Shown in pieces: positions 15,190 to 21,810 of a stretch of 34,307 nucleotides of DNA (positions are counted from its first letter, which is position 1; each line of letters starts with the position of its first letter). The position numbers and the translations under genes were made by a program. Source of the stretch: Anaerolineae bacterium (GTDB lineage: Bacteria > Chloroflexota > Anaerolineae > Aggregatilineales > UBA3940); assembly GCA_016928235.1 (NCBI GenBank), contig JAFGLD010000112.1:1-34307 (forward strand), in the 5' to 3' direction. The notes beneath the pieces are model-generated. The model was given only the letters and a program-made list of their open reading frames with translations, ran no database searches and was not told the origin of the DNA.

Positions 15190-17726
15190 AGTCCACCCTT
15201 CATGATGAAGTCAATCTGTCCATTCTCCGGGAAGCTGGGGTCGTTATCCAGCCGGGCGATCTCCAGGCGCGCCATGCGGATCATCCCCGCAGCGAACTCG
15301 TCCTGCGCGGGCTGGCCCCAGCGGCGGAAACGGTTAGGCGTGCCGAGCGCATCCTCCGCATCGACCCATCTTACGCCGGGCACGTCCATCGCTAGCGCAA
15401 TCATCTTGCTGAGGTAAACTGGCTGGCCAAAGGTGAAATTATCTGGATGGAAGAATCCGCGCCGCCCGTTAGGCAGATCAGTGCTGCTGAACAGCTTGAG
15501 CAGCTCTTCTTTGACCTGGCTGCAGTAGTAGCCCGGCTTGACGCAGACCGTGAAGACAATCTCGAGTGGGACAAATTGCGGGGCATCAATTTTGATATCC
15601 TGTCCAGCCAGGCGGAAGCGCTCCACAAAGGCGTCAAGCTCCTCTTCAAAAGGCGCATCGACGGGGTACCCACCCTTGCGGTCGGCGGTAATGAAAACTG
15701 TGTACCAGCTCCCCGTCCAGCGCAGCGTGGCGGCGGCTTTCTCGACCTCTCTATGGCGTTTGGTGACGGCCGCGTAATCGGCAGGGGTCACGGCACGCTC
15801 CTGGGTGCGGAAGGCCTGTGGAGCGTACTGCCGCACCTGTTCCATCGATTCTGGTGCCCGCCCTCCTGAAGCAGGCAACGGGTTGCGCACCAGGGTGATA
15901 CCGTCGCCCGCCTGCACGATGCGGCTGATTGCCTCCGCGCCGACATTCCCCGGCGTGCCATTACCGATGCGATAATCGGCCTTGAACGTCGAATCGGGTT
16001 TAGGCTTGGCGCCATGAAAGCCATCCCCAAAGCGCAGATGCGAACGTCCATCGTTGTCCACTTCAACGACGAAATGGCGGTCGAAGCGGCTATGAGCCAG
16101 CAGGTCACGGCGAGGCAGCCAGGGACGTGTCATATCATCATTCTCGATCAGACGGATGGCGGGCAGCGTGTCGCGCATCTCCCAGCAAATGGCGGATGGT
16201 GTATTGAGCATCTCCCAGTGGAGGGCGTAGGCAGCCGGAGCATGCGGATCGAAGACCACCGGCTCGTTCTCGGCGTCACGCACCAGCCTGCCAAGGCAGT
16301 CACGGGCATGGCCCTGCTGCGTGACCGGCCCTTTCTTCAGCCGCCCGGCCTCGTCCAGGCCGATGTGACCAATCGGCTCGCCAGAAATGGTCTGGCCGTG
16401 GTCAGCCAGTACGATGTTGCCACGCGCCACGCTTAGGTCGAGCACCAACTGCGGCCCGGTGTCGGTCGGGACAATGGCGGAAATGCATAGCGGGAACGGC
16501 AAGGCATCCTGCGCATCCCAGGCAATCTCGGCGACTGGTGTGTTGTCCAATGGATCGACCAACGAGCAGCCATCACTATCTTTAGTGACAACGCTGGTCA
16601 GTCTCACGGCGTGGCGATGAGCCAGGTCGGCATCGGCGTCCTTGCCGGTGGCAGGGCTGGTGACCTCCTCGAAGATGAGCAGGTTGCCGGTCTGGAGGTC
16701 AAGCTCAGGCTCATTGCACAGAGTAGCACACGTGGCACCCCGGGGCAGGCAGCACTCAGTATCGCTCCAGGTGTAGAAACGAATGAGGTTGTGAGCGCTG
16801 TTCAGCTTCAGGTCATGCAGCGTCTCGAAAACTACAGGCTTTTCCTGCTGGAGAAGAGTAGCGAGCTCGTGCGGGTTGACCATTGGGCAGCTACTCGCAC
16901 CACGTGTCAGCAGAGGCGTCCCTTTGGGTAGTACTGCGCCGTCCAATGAGCCGCCCGCCTCCACCTCGAAATAGACCCAGGCGCGCGCGTTGCAGCCATC
17001 GTGCATGCTGTAATCGAGCAGACGAGCGTGCCGCCGCACCGAGATGCGCTGACGGGCAGTCCCCAGGTATGCCTCATTGGCGACCGCGTCCTGGTAATAG
17101 CTGAGCTGGTCGCCCACATAGGCAATCGCCTCCACCAATGCCACTTGCATATCAGCCGGGTTGCGCTCGGTCCAGTCGGGCATAGTGACCGAGAGCCGGT
17201 CGAGCATCAGCCGGCGGAAGCTGCTGTAATCTTTGGCCAGGTAGTCAATGAGCGGTGCAGATAGCTTTTCGGGCGGGCATACATCTTCGGGCTTGCAGTC
17301 GAAATCGCTGGGGCACTCGATCTTGAAAGAGAAGACCACCGCCGATAGCTGGGGATCGAAACCCGAAGGCGGAAATGGGTTGTCCTCATCCGTCACAAGC
17401 CGCAAGATGTAGCTGGAAAAGTCGCCGGGCTTGTCAACCTCCAGGGTGACAACATTGCCAACCACGCTCAGGGTCTTGACCTTAATGTCCCGGATGCGCA
17501 CCCCACCGTCGATGATGAAGCTTTGCTCAATGAGCGCCGGAGAGGCAGGAACGCCACCGGTCTGGCCCGGCAGGTTGTGGATGAAATGGACTTCCAGAGT
17601 TTTCTCATCGTAAGACGCGATCTCCAGGTAGTCGATACCGTTCAGGATCGGAACGTCGCCACTATCGGTTGTGAAGCGGACGGCATCGCGCCGGTTTTCA
17701 TTGGAACAACGATACTGTGTACCCAT
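15186..17726 (-). CDS. Baseplate J-like wedge protein (first)
   Basis: An 846-aa baseplate assembly protein of the gpJ family. Signs are the N-terminal LIDYLAKDYSSFRRLMLDRL and DQLSYYQDAVANEAYLGTAR segments and the C-terminal block with FGDGFHGAKP, VRNPLPASGGRAPE and ERAVTPADYAAVTKRH. It forms the baseplate wedge ring with gp25 and the second J protein. It starts 2 nt after the gp25 stop and its stop overlaps the next start (ATGA). Length fits the Afp11/Pvc11-type protein. The N-terminal 130 residues form an additional beta-rich domain that also occurs in related Chloroflexota/cyanobacterial systems (family knowledge, not checked). Confidence 0.93.
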   Translation of the reverse strand: MGTQYRCSNENRRDAVRFTTDSGDVPILNGIDYLEIASYDEKTLEVHFIHNLPGQTGGVPASPALIEQSFIIDGGVRIRDIKVKTLSVVGNVVTLEVDKPGDFSSYILRLVTDEDNPFPPSGFDPQLSAVVFSFKIECPSDFDCKPEDVCPPEKLSAPLIDYLAKDYSSFRRLMLDRLSVTMPDWTERNPADMQVALVEAIAYVGDQLSYYQDAVANEAYLGTARQRISVRRHARLLDYSMHDGCNARAWVYFEVEAGGSLDGAVLPKGTPLLTRGASSCPMVNPHELATLLQQEKPVVFETLHDLKLNSAHNLIRFYTWSDTECCLPRGATCATLCNEPELDLQTGNLLIFEEVTSPATGKDADADLAHRHAVRLTSVVTKDSDGCSLVDPLDNTPVAEIAWDAQDALPFPLCISAIVPTDTGPQLVLDLSVARGNIVLADHGQTISGEPIGHIGLDEAGRLKKGPVTQQGHARDCLGRLVRDAENEPVVFDPHAPAAYALHWEMLNTPSAICWEMRDTLPAIRLIENDDMTRPWLPRRDLLAHSRFDRHFVVEVDNDGRSHLRFGDGFHGAKPKPDSTFKADYRIGNGTPGNVGAEAISRIVQAGDGITLVRNPLPASGGRAPESMEQVRQYAPQAFRTQERAVTPADYAAVTKRHREVEKAAATLRWTGSWYTVFITADRKGGYPVDAPFEEELDAFVERFRLAGQDIKIDAPQFVPLEIVFTVCVKPGYYCSQVKEELLKLFSSTDLPNGRRGFFHPDNFTFGQPVYLSKMIALAMDVPGVRWVDAEDALGTPNRFRRWGQPAQDEFAAGMIRMARLEIARLDNDPSFPENGQIDFIMKGGL

Positions 17727-17728
17727 GT

Positions 17729-18085
17729 CTACACCTGCCGATGGAACTGCGCCTGTTGCACTAGCTGGCTGCCACGCACGGCATATTGAACGGTCACCCG
17801 CAGGGTCGACTCCTCACTCTGCACATCGACCTCGCGCACCTGGATCAGGTCGCCAAGCCACTGCTGGAGCGAGCCTTGGACGATGAACTGGGTCGCTGTG
17901 GCAATCTCGGGGCTGTTTGGCCCAAAGACCATCTGGAGCAGGCCGGATCCAAACGTGGGTCGGTTGACACGCTCACCAGGCGCAGTGAACAACACCTGCT
18001 CGATGAGGTCACGGATGTGATCGTCTGTATCGGTCTCCGCTGTCCGCCCATTCCGGGCGATGTGGAATGGATAGTCTATCTGCAT
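17729..18085 (-). CDS. gp25/GPW family baseplate wedge protein
   Basis: A 118-aa protein with the gp25/gpW-lysozyme-like wedge fold: DHIRDLIEQVLFTAPGERVN followed by RPTFGSGLLQMVFGPNS is the family signature (the GER...P.FG motif). In contractile particles this protein links the sheath's first ring to the J-type wedge proteins and triggers contraction. It sits directly upstream of the first J gene, with a 2-nt gap. The gap to the PAAR gene above is unusually long (265 nt) for this operon. Confidence 0.96.
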   Translation of the reverse strand: MQIDYPFHIARNGRTAETDTDDHIRDLIEQVLFTAPGERVNRPTFGSGLLQMVFGPNSPEIATATQFIVQGSLQQWLGDLIQVREVDVQSEESTLRVTVQYAVRGSQLVQQAQFHRQV

Positions 18086-18350
18086 ACAAGCCTCTTTTAA
18101 CGACAGTTCTCAGTGATGGGTGATGAGTTTCTCGCCCCCACGCAGAGCGTGGGAATGTCCGCGGGGGTGTCCCGCGTCCAGTCTGCATCCAGTGATCCTC
18201 CAGTGATCCCCCAATGTTTACGCATAAACCCCGATCTCATGAACCCTGCAAATGCCCCTCGTACAAGAACGAGAAGAAAGCTGATCACTGAAAACTGATA
18301 ACCTCGGACCTCATGTCTCATCACTCGTTGCTCATTGCTCGTTACTCTTT
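18086..18350. repeat. Non-coding insert of hairpins and short repeats inside the operon
   Basis: Two strong hairpins lie side by side: CCCACGC-AGA-GCGTGGG at 18137-18153 and GCGGG-GGTGT-CCCGC at 18161-18175. Degenerate short repeats follow (GTGATCC/GTGATCCC, then CACTCGTTGCTCATTGCTCG near 18320-18345). No gene is supported. Such mixtures are typical interspersed repeats. Lying between spike-tip and wedge genes, it could act as an internal terminator or processing site, but there is no T-run. Confidence 0.55.
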
Positions 18351-18665
18351 TCATATCCCCTTGACCCGTATCTGTGTTACCAACACCGTCAGCGGCGTGC
18401 CGGTCGGTGTGCAGATCGACTGGCTTTCCCGCAGCAGCACCGGCTCACTTCCAGCACGGACACGCAAGGCAGCCGTCACCCATTTAGCCGTCGCACAGGG
18501 AGGGCTGGATGTGCCAGCCAGAGCGCAGCCGGTGACGGTATAGACACAACTCTGGGTCACCACCTTCTGCCCGCCGACCCGCACGCGCGGCTGTGGCGTC
18601 ATCGGTGTAGCCTGACCGGCATGAGTACAAATGACGGTCGCACCCACATGCACCAACATGCCCAT
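18351..18665 (-). CDS. PAAR-like spike-tip protein
   Basis: A 104-aa protein (MGMLVHVGATVICTHAGQAT ...). It is short, rich in Val, Thr, Cys and Gly, and carries the N-terminal VHVGATVICTHAGQA pattern of PAAR-like proteins that sharpen the gp5 spike and bind metal through Cys/His (His6, Cys13, His15, Cys40, Cys47, Cys57, Cys84 are candidates). The open frame continues upstream, but the ATG at 18665 is chosen because it gives a TGATG overlap with the stop of the gp5-like gene and starts exactly at the conserved block. The next gene is gp25, across a repeat-filled gap. Confidence 0.88.
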   Translation of the reverse strand: MGMLVHVGATVICTHAGQATPMTPQPRVRVGGQKVVTQSCVYTVTGCALAGTSSPPCATAKWVTAALRVRAGSEPVLLRESQSICTPTGTPLTVLVTQIRVKGI

Positions 18666-19165
18666 CAAGTTACCTCCAGCGCGCCGCCGTTGATCTTGAC
18701 ACCCGATGGAGTAAGCTCGATCGTTCCAAGCGGTCCTGCATCGAGCTTGATGCCCTGGGCGTCGAAGGTCATCTTGAGCGGCAAGGCCACTGAAGGCGGC
18801 GAAACTTCGAGGGTGACGCCGCCAGCGCCGGGTAGTTCGCTCAGCGTCAGGGCGATGGTGTCCATCTTGATGACCTTCATTTGCGGTACAGCAGGTGTCG
18901 CAGGCACTTCGCCCGTTCCCCAAAAACAGCCACTCCAGATGGGGTAGTCGATATCTCCACCCTCGAATTCGACCCACACATTGGCATCCGTCGGTGGGAT
19001 CATGAAGAATCCCACCCCATTACCGGCGTACGGGACGCTGGGCATCGCCCAGCTCAGGCTGGTATCACCCAGTACTGCCGGAACATTCACCTGCACCCGC
19101 CCCAGCATCATTGGATCGATGTTGTTCTTGACCTTGCCTCGGTACTTTCCAAAATAACTTGGCAT
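18665..19165 (-). CDS. gp5/VgrG-like spike base (OB-fold) protein
   Basis: A 166-aa protein with the gp5/VgrG OB-fold: GKYRGKVKNNIDPMMLGRVQ then VPPT...DANVWVEFEGGDIDYPIWSGCFWG. The C-terminal third (about 105-166) has short alternating strands (MTFDAQGIKLDAGPLGTIEL) like the beta-prism needle that carries PAAR. In this system hub (gp27-like) and spike base are separate genes, unlike the fused Afp8/VgrG. It starts 3 nt after the gp27-like gene and overlaps the PAAR gene by one nt (TGATG). Confidence 0.93.
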   Translation of the reverse strand: MPSYFGKYRGKVKNNIDPMMLGRVQVNVPAVLGDTSLSWAMPSVPYAGNGVGFFMIPPTDANVWVEFEGGDIDYPIWSGCFWGTGEVPATPAVPQMKVIKMDTIALTLSELPGAGGVTLEVSPPSVALPLKMTFDAQGIKLDAGPLGTIELTPSGVKINGGALEVT

Positions 19166-19168
19166 AGC

Positions 19169-20317
19169 TCATATTCCAGGCACAACGAAAGGACTGATGG
19201 CGCCCACACCCTCGCGTGTGAGCGTGAAGCTCTGCTTGTACTCACCGCGCGCAATGTTATGCGTGACGCTCTTGACGTAGTAGAACCCATCGTGGGTGTA
19301 GCCAGCACCGCGTAGGCCAACCAGGCTGCGCGCCTGGAGCATCCTTCCATAGCGCGCGGCATCCAACTCGCCACTGACCGTCACCGTATCGTCGGTCGAT
19401 GCATCCGTCTGCGCCTGCGCACGCCCATAAGACTGGGCAATATTGAGCCCGCTGCCCTGAAAACGTGTCGTGCGGACATTGGGCTGGTTGGTCAGCACCG
19501 CAGGCTGGCTCGAAAGAGGCGGCCGGGTGCTGGCAAACGTCTGCACCGGGACGGTCTGGCCGCTCTGGCGATCTTGCACCTGGCCGGAGACCAGCGTGGG
19601 AGCCAGTGCGTTGTTTTGAAAACTGATCGAGGTCACGTTCGTCTGCGGCCCCTGGTTGACTGAGAGCGCCGGCTGCGGGATGCCCACGCGGACGGGCGGC
19701 CCCCAGTAGGCAGTGTTGGTGAACGGTGCCGGGCCGGGCGCGATGTAGAAAACGTAGCCAAATCGCTCAGCCATCTCGGTCAGGTAGCGCAAATCGGTAG
19801 CCCGTTGTGTAGGGACACGCTCGATGGGCAGCGGCACATCCATCGCCACAGGCGGGATCACCACAGGGATCAGCCCGTACTGGGGATAGCTCACGATGAT
19901 CTTGTTGGCGATGATCATCTCCGGCTGGGCGGGGTGGTCGATGTTCTTCTCCTCGATGTCCATCATCACGCTGACATCCTCGCCCGTTACGGTCAGCGTG
20001 TCCGGCCCGGATTCGTTGCCGGGGGAGAGCTGCTGGTTGGTGATGATGCCGTCCATCAGCACTCCCGCGATGGCATCGATGGTGACGATCAGGATGACGC
20101 GGTTGAAGACCTTGAGGAGCGGCAGGGACATCAGCGGGTAATCTACCAGGCTGGCCAGCCCTGAGCGCCCAGCCTGGAACGTAAGCTGGAATCCCGAGCG
20201 TCCCGAATCGCTGTGTGTCACCTGCACACTCTGCAATGCATCCATATATGGCAAGGGAGCAGGCACGGCCACAGTCGGGCCAATGAGGAGAGTGAGCCTG
20301 ACGCCTAGTGTTATCAT
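19169..20317 (-). CDS. gp27-like hub protein (phage late control D-like)
   Basis: A 382-aa hub protein. The N-terminus (QVTHSDSGRSGFQLTFQAGR) and the middle block (DVSVMMDIEEKNIDHPAQPE, then YLTEMAERFGYVFYIAPGP) match the gpD/gp27 family, which forms the trimeric adaptor between the six-fold tube and the three-fold spike. The C-terminus (YTHDGFYYVKSVTHNIARGE then YKQSFTLTREG) is the typical final strand pair. It overlaps the LysM-like gene by ATGA and is followed after 3 nt by the separate spike base. Confidence 0.93.
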   Translation of the reverse strand: MITLGVRLTLLIGPTVAVPAPLPYMDALQSVQVTHSDSGRSGFQLTFQAGRSGLASLVDYPLMSLPLLKVFNRVILIVTIDAIAGVLMDGIITNQQLSPGNESGPDTLTVTGEDVSVMMDIEEKNIDHPAQPEMIIANKIIVSYPQYGLIPVVIPPVAMDVPLPIERVPTQRATDLRYLTEMAERFGYVFYIAPGPAPFTNTAYWGPPVRVGIPQPALSVNQGPQTNVTSISFQNNALAPTLVSGQVQDRQSGQTVPVQTFASTRPPLSSQPAVLTNQPNVRTTRFQGSGLNIAQSYGRAQAQTDASTDDTVTVSGELDAARYGRMLQARSLVGLRGAGYTHDGFYYVKSVTHNIARGEYKQSFTLTREGVGAISPFVVPGI

Positions 20318-20607
20318 AGCGGCTGCGGCACCGGTATTTTGACGATTCTGCCGATCTCACCGGTCAGCTCGGCGGGTTTCATGGCGTTGCTGGCGTCGCA
20401 AGCCCGCCAGAACTGCTCTGGATCGCCAAGCGTGCGGGCGACGATCAGATCAAGGCGATCTCCCTGCACAACGTCGACCTCAGCCAGCAGCGGCAGATCG
20501 CTGCTGCGCGGCAGGAAGCGCCGCCGGACGTAGGCAATCTCCCGCCCGTTGAAGTCAACCAGCGAGGCCGTCGGTATCTTGGCATAACGGCTGGTCGGAT
20601 CGAACAT
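20314..20607 (-). CDS. LysM-like baseplate hub protein (tail protein X-like)
   Basis: A 97-aa protein. The part EVDVVQGDRLDLIVARTLGD followed by PEQFWRACDASNAM is a LysM-type fold as seen in gp53/gpX-like proteins, here used to hold the hub and not to bind peptidoglycan. The N-terminus (DPTSRYAKIPTASLVDFNGR, then EIAYVRRRFLP) is the usual extension in eCIS. Its end overlaps the hub gene by ATGA. An AAGGTGA ribosome site lies before the ATG, next to the hairpin-rich gap at 20608-20686. Confidence 0.92.
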   Translation of the reverse strand: MFDPTSRYAKIPTASLVDFNGREIAYVRRRFLPRSSDLPLLAEVDVVQGDRLDLIVARTLGDPEQFWRACDASNAMKPAELTGEIGRIVKIPVPQPL

Positions 20608-20633
20608 AATCAGTCACCTTATTCTCATTGTTA

Positions 20634-20688
20634 GATTGACGATTGGAAAGTCGTTCAATCGTCAATCGGCAATCATCAATCGTCAATC
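20634..20688 (-). promoter_or_regulatory. Intercistronic mutually exclusive hairpins
   Basis: GATTGACGATTG at 20634-20645 is perfectly complementary to CAATCGTCAATC at 20656-20667 and to a second identical copy at 20677-20688. Only one pairing can form at a time. The second copy runs into the stop codon of the CIS-tube gene (20687-20689). It sits in the only gap between the CIS-tube and LysM genes and could tune translation or mRNA stability. It may equally be a neutral interspersed repeat. Confidence 0.5.
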
Positions 20689-21337
20689 ACACGAGGTTCA
20701 CGCCAAGCGAGGCAACGTTGCCGACGCTGCCCACCACAGCCATGGCTTCTTTGACGGTCTGGTGGGCCAGGAACATGGCATAACCGGGGTGCGTGACCGG
20801 GAAGTCGCTGTAGCTCATAACGCGCAATCCGAGCGACACTTTGGCGCGTATCGGGTTCAGGTTAGGGTCGTAGGCTTCCTCCGTGATACTGAACTCGGTC
20901 AGGCGCACCGGGAGAACCCGCTTAGGCCCCCAGACCAGCAGCGTAAACGGGCCCTCAACCGGCACGACTTCGATGGTCCCGGCGGCCAGCAGCATGGTGT
21001 TGGCGATGACATGTAGCATTTTGGGATACAGCAGCATCTCTAAGGCCGAAAGCTGGGGGTATATCCCCATGCTGGTGGCAACGCTATCCCCGGTCTCGAG
21101 CTGGTCGGCGGCATCGATCTCCACATCCATACGGATGCTCTCGATGGGCGGACCTTTCAGCCGCTGCGGCTCAGAGCGGCTGCCCGATTCGCCGCCGCTG
21201 GTTTGCGCCTGCAAGGTGCGGGTCAGCGTGTCGGGGTTGTATTGGAATATGGCGACGCTCGCCACCGGGTTGGCCATGTCGAACCCGATGATGGCACCGC
21301 GGACGAGACGAGGGGAAATGGAGAACGAGCTCATCAT
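20687..21337 (-). CDS. CIS-tube-domain hub adaptor (Afp7/Pvc7-like)
   Basis: A 216-aa protein. The segment VASVAIFQYNPDTLTRTLQA, then PPIESIRMDVEIDAADQ, is the mark of the CIS_tube / LysM-partner family, with a gp19-like tube fold ending in the block PVRLTEFSITEEAYDPNLNP IRAKV (written here in two parts). It ties the tube to the gp27-like hub. Two start codons lie side by side (ATGATG); the first, at 21337, has AAAGGA upstream and makes an ATGA overlap with the end of the preceding small frame, which argues that this frame is real. Confidence 0.92.
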   Translation of the reverse strand: MMSSFSISPRLVRGAIIGFDMANPVASVAIFQYNPDTLTRTLQAQTSGGESGSRSEPQRLKGPPIESIRMDVEIDAADQLETGDSVATSMGIYPQLSALEMLLYPKMLHVIANTMLLAAGTIEVVPVEGPFTLLVWGPKRVLPVRLTEFSITEEAYDPNLNPIRAKVSLGLRVMSYSDFPVTHPGYAMFLAHQTVKEAMAVVGSVGNVASLGVNLV

Positions 21338-21507
21338 GACCGTCCTTTCACCATATCAATCTCTGGCCAATCGTAGCCGAAGTGTGGTTCCAGGAAAGTG
21401 TGCTTCTCCAGGTTGAGCGGTGGGCCGGTGCAAGGTAGAACTCCATTGACAAGCGGACACACCGTGGTCGAGGTTTTAGGCCCGAGGAGAACAGTTGAAG
21501 CATACAC
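21334..21507 (-). CDS. Small frame with DUF4157-like signature, downstream of an in-frame TGA
   Basis: A 57-codon frame from a GTG at 21507 to a TGA at 21334-21336. It is in the same frame as the 96-aa gene above and separated from it only by TGA 21520-21522 and four codons. The segment GPPLNLEKHTFLEPHFGYDW aligns with the DUF4157 signature of the effector upstream (GQPLDPETRAFMEPRFGHDF), sharing the P-L, E, F, E-P, F-G and D positions. Its stop overlaps the CIS-tube start as ATGA, the rule in this operon, so I think it is or was coding. No ribosome site is visible before the GTG. It may be the 3' part of one gene interrupted by the TGA. Confidence 0.45.
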   Translation of the reverse strand: MYASTVLLGPKTSTTVCPLVNGVLPCTGPPLNLEKHTFLEPHFGYDWPEIDMVKGRS

Positions 21508-21519
21508 TGGTGCTTTACA

Positions 21520-21810
21520 TCAAAACCCATAATTCCAGCCAATGTGTTCATATGTGCAATAGAATCCCTTGCGCCATGAATAAGGTGGCGAGGTAGGTGT
21601 TACGAAAGTCCGAATCTGTATCAACATCATCTTTTCCCTTGGCTCGCCCTGCAATGTCTTGCCAACATTTCTGTTAGGTGCATAGGAACCGGTTTGCTGA
21701 GCCAAACGTGACTTTCTAAACCCCTTAACAGTCTGCAACGGCGGGAACATGGGCTCAAAGTTCGGTTTGCTCATTGGTTGTACGAAAAGAAGATCATATG
21801 CTATTTCCAT
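21520..21810 (-). CDS. Small protein of unknown function after the deaminase effector
   Basis: A 96-aa frame from an ATG at 21810, overlapping the effector's 3' end by 17 nt, to TGA at 21520. An internal ATG 12 codons in is an alternative start. No domain is recognised; the protein is rich in aromatic and basic residues, and no ribosome site is clear. Position directly after a toxin would suit an immunity or chaperone gene, but the frame continues in phase beyond the TGA into the 21334-21507 segment. Together they would encode about 158 residues. It could be a nonsense-disrupted gene, two small genes, or a recoded stop. Confidence 0.4.
   Translation of the reverse strand: MEIAYDLLFVQPMSKPNFEPMFPPLQTVKGFRKSRLAQQTGSYAPNRNVGKTLQGEPREKMMLIQIRTFVTPTSPPYSWRKGFYCTYEHIGWNYGF

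Noticed and set aside
18666..18977. Upstream extension of the PAAR frame
   Set aside because: The frame is open for another 104 codons, but this part overlaps the gp5-like gene out of phase and looks random. The TGATG overlap marks the real start at 18665.
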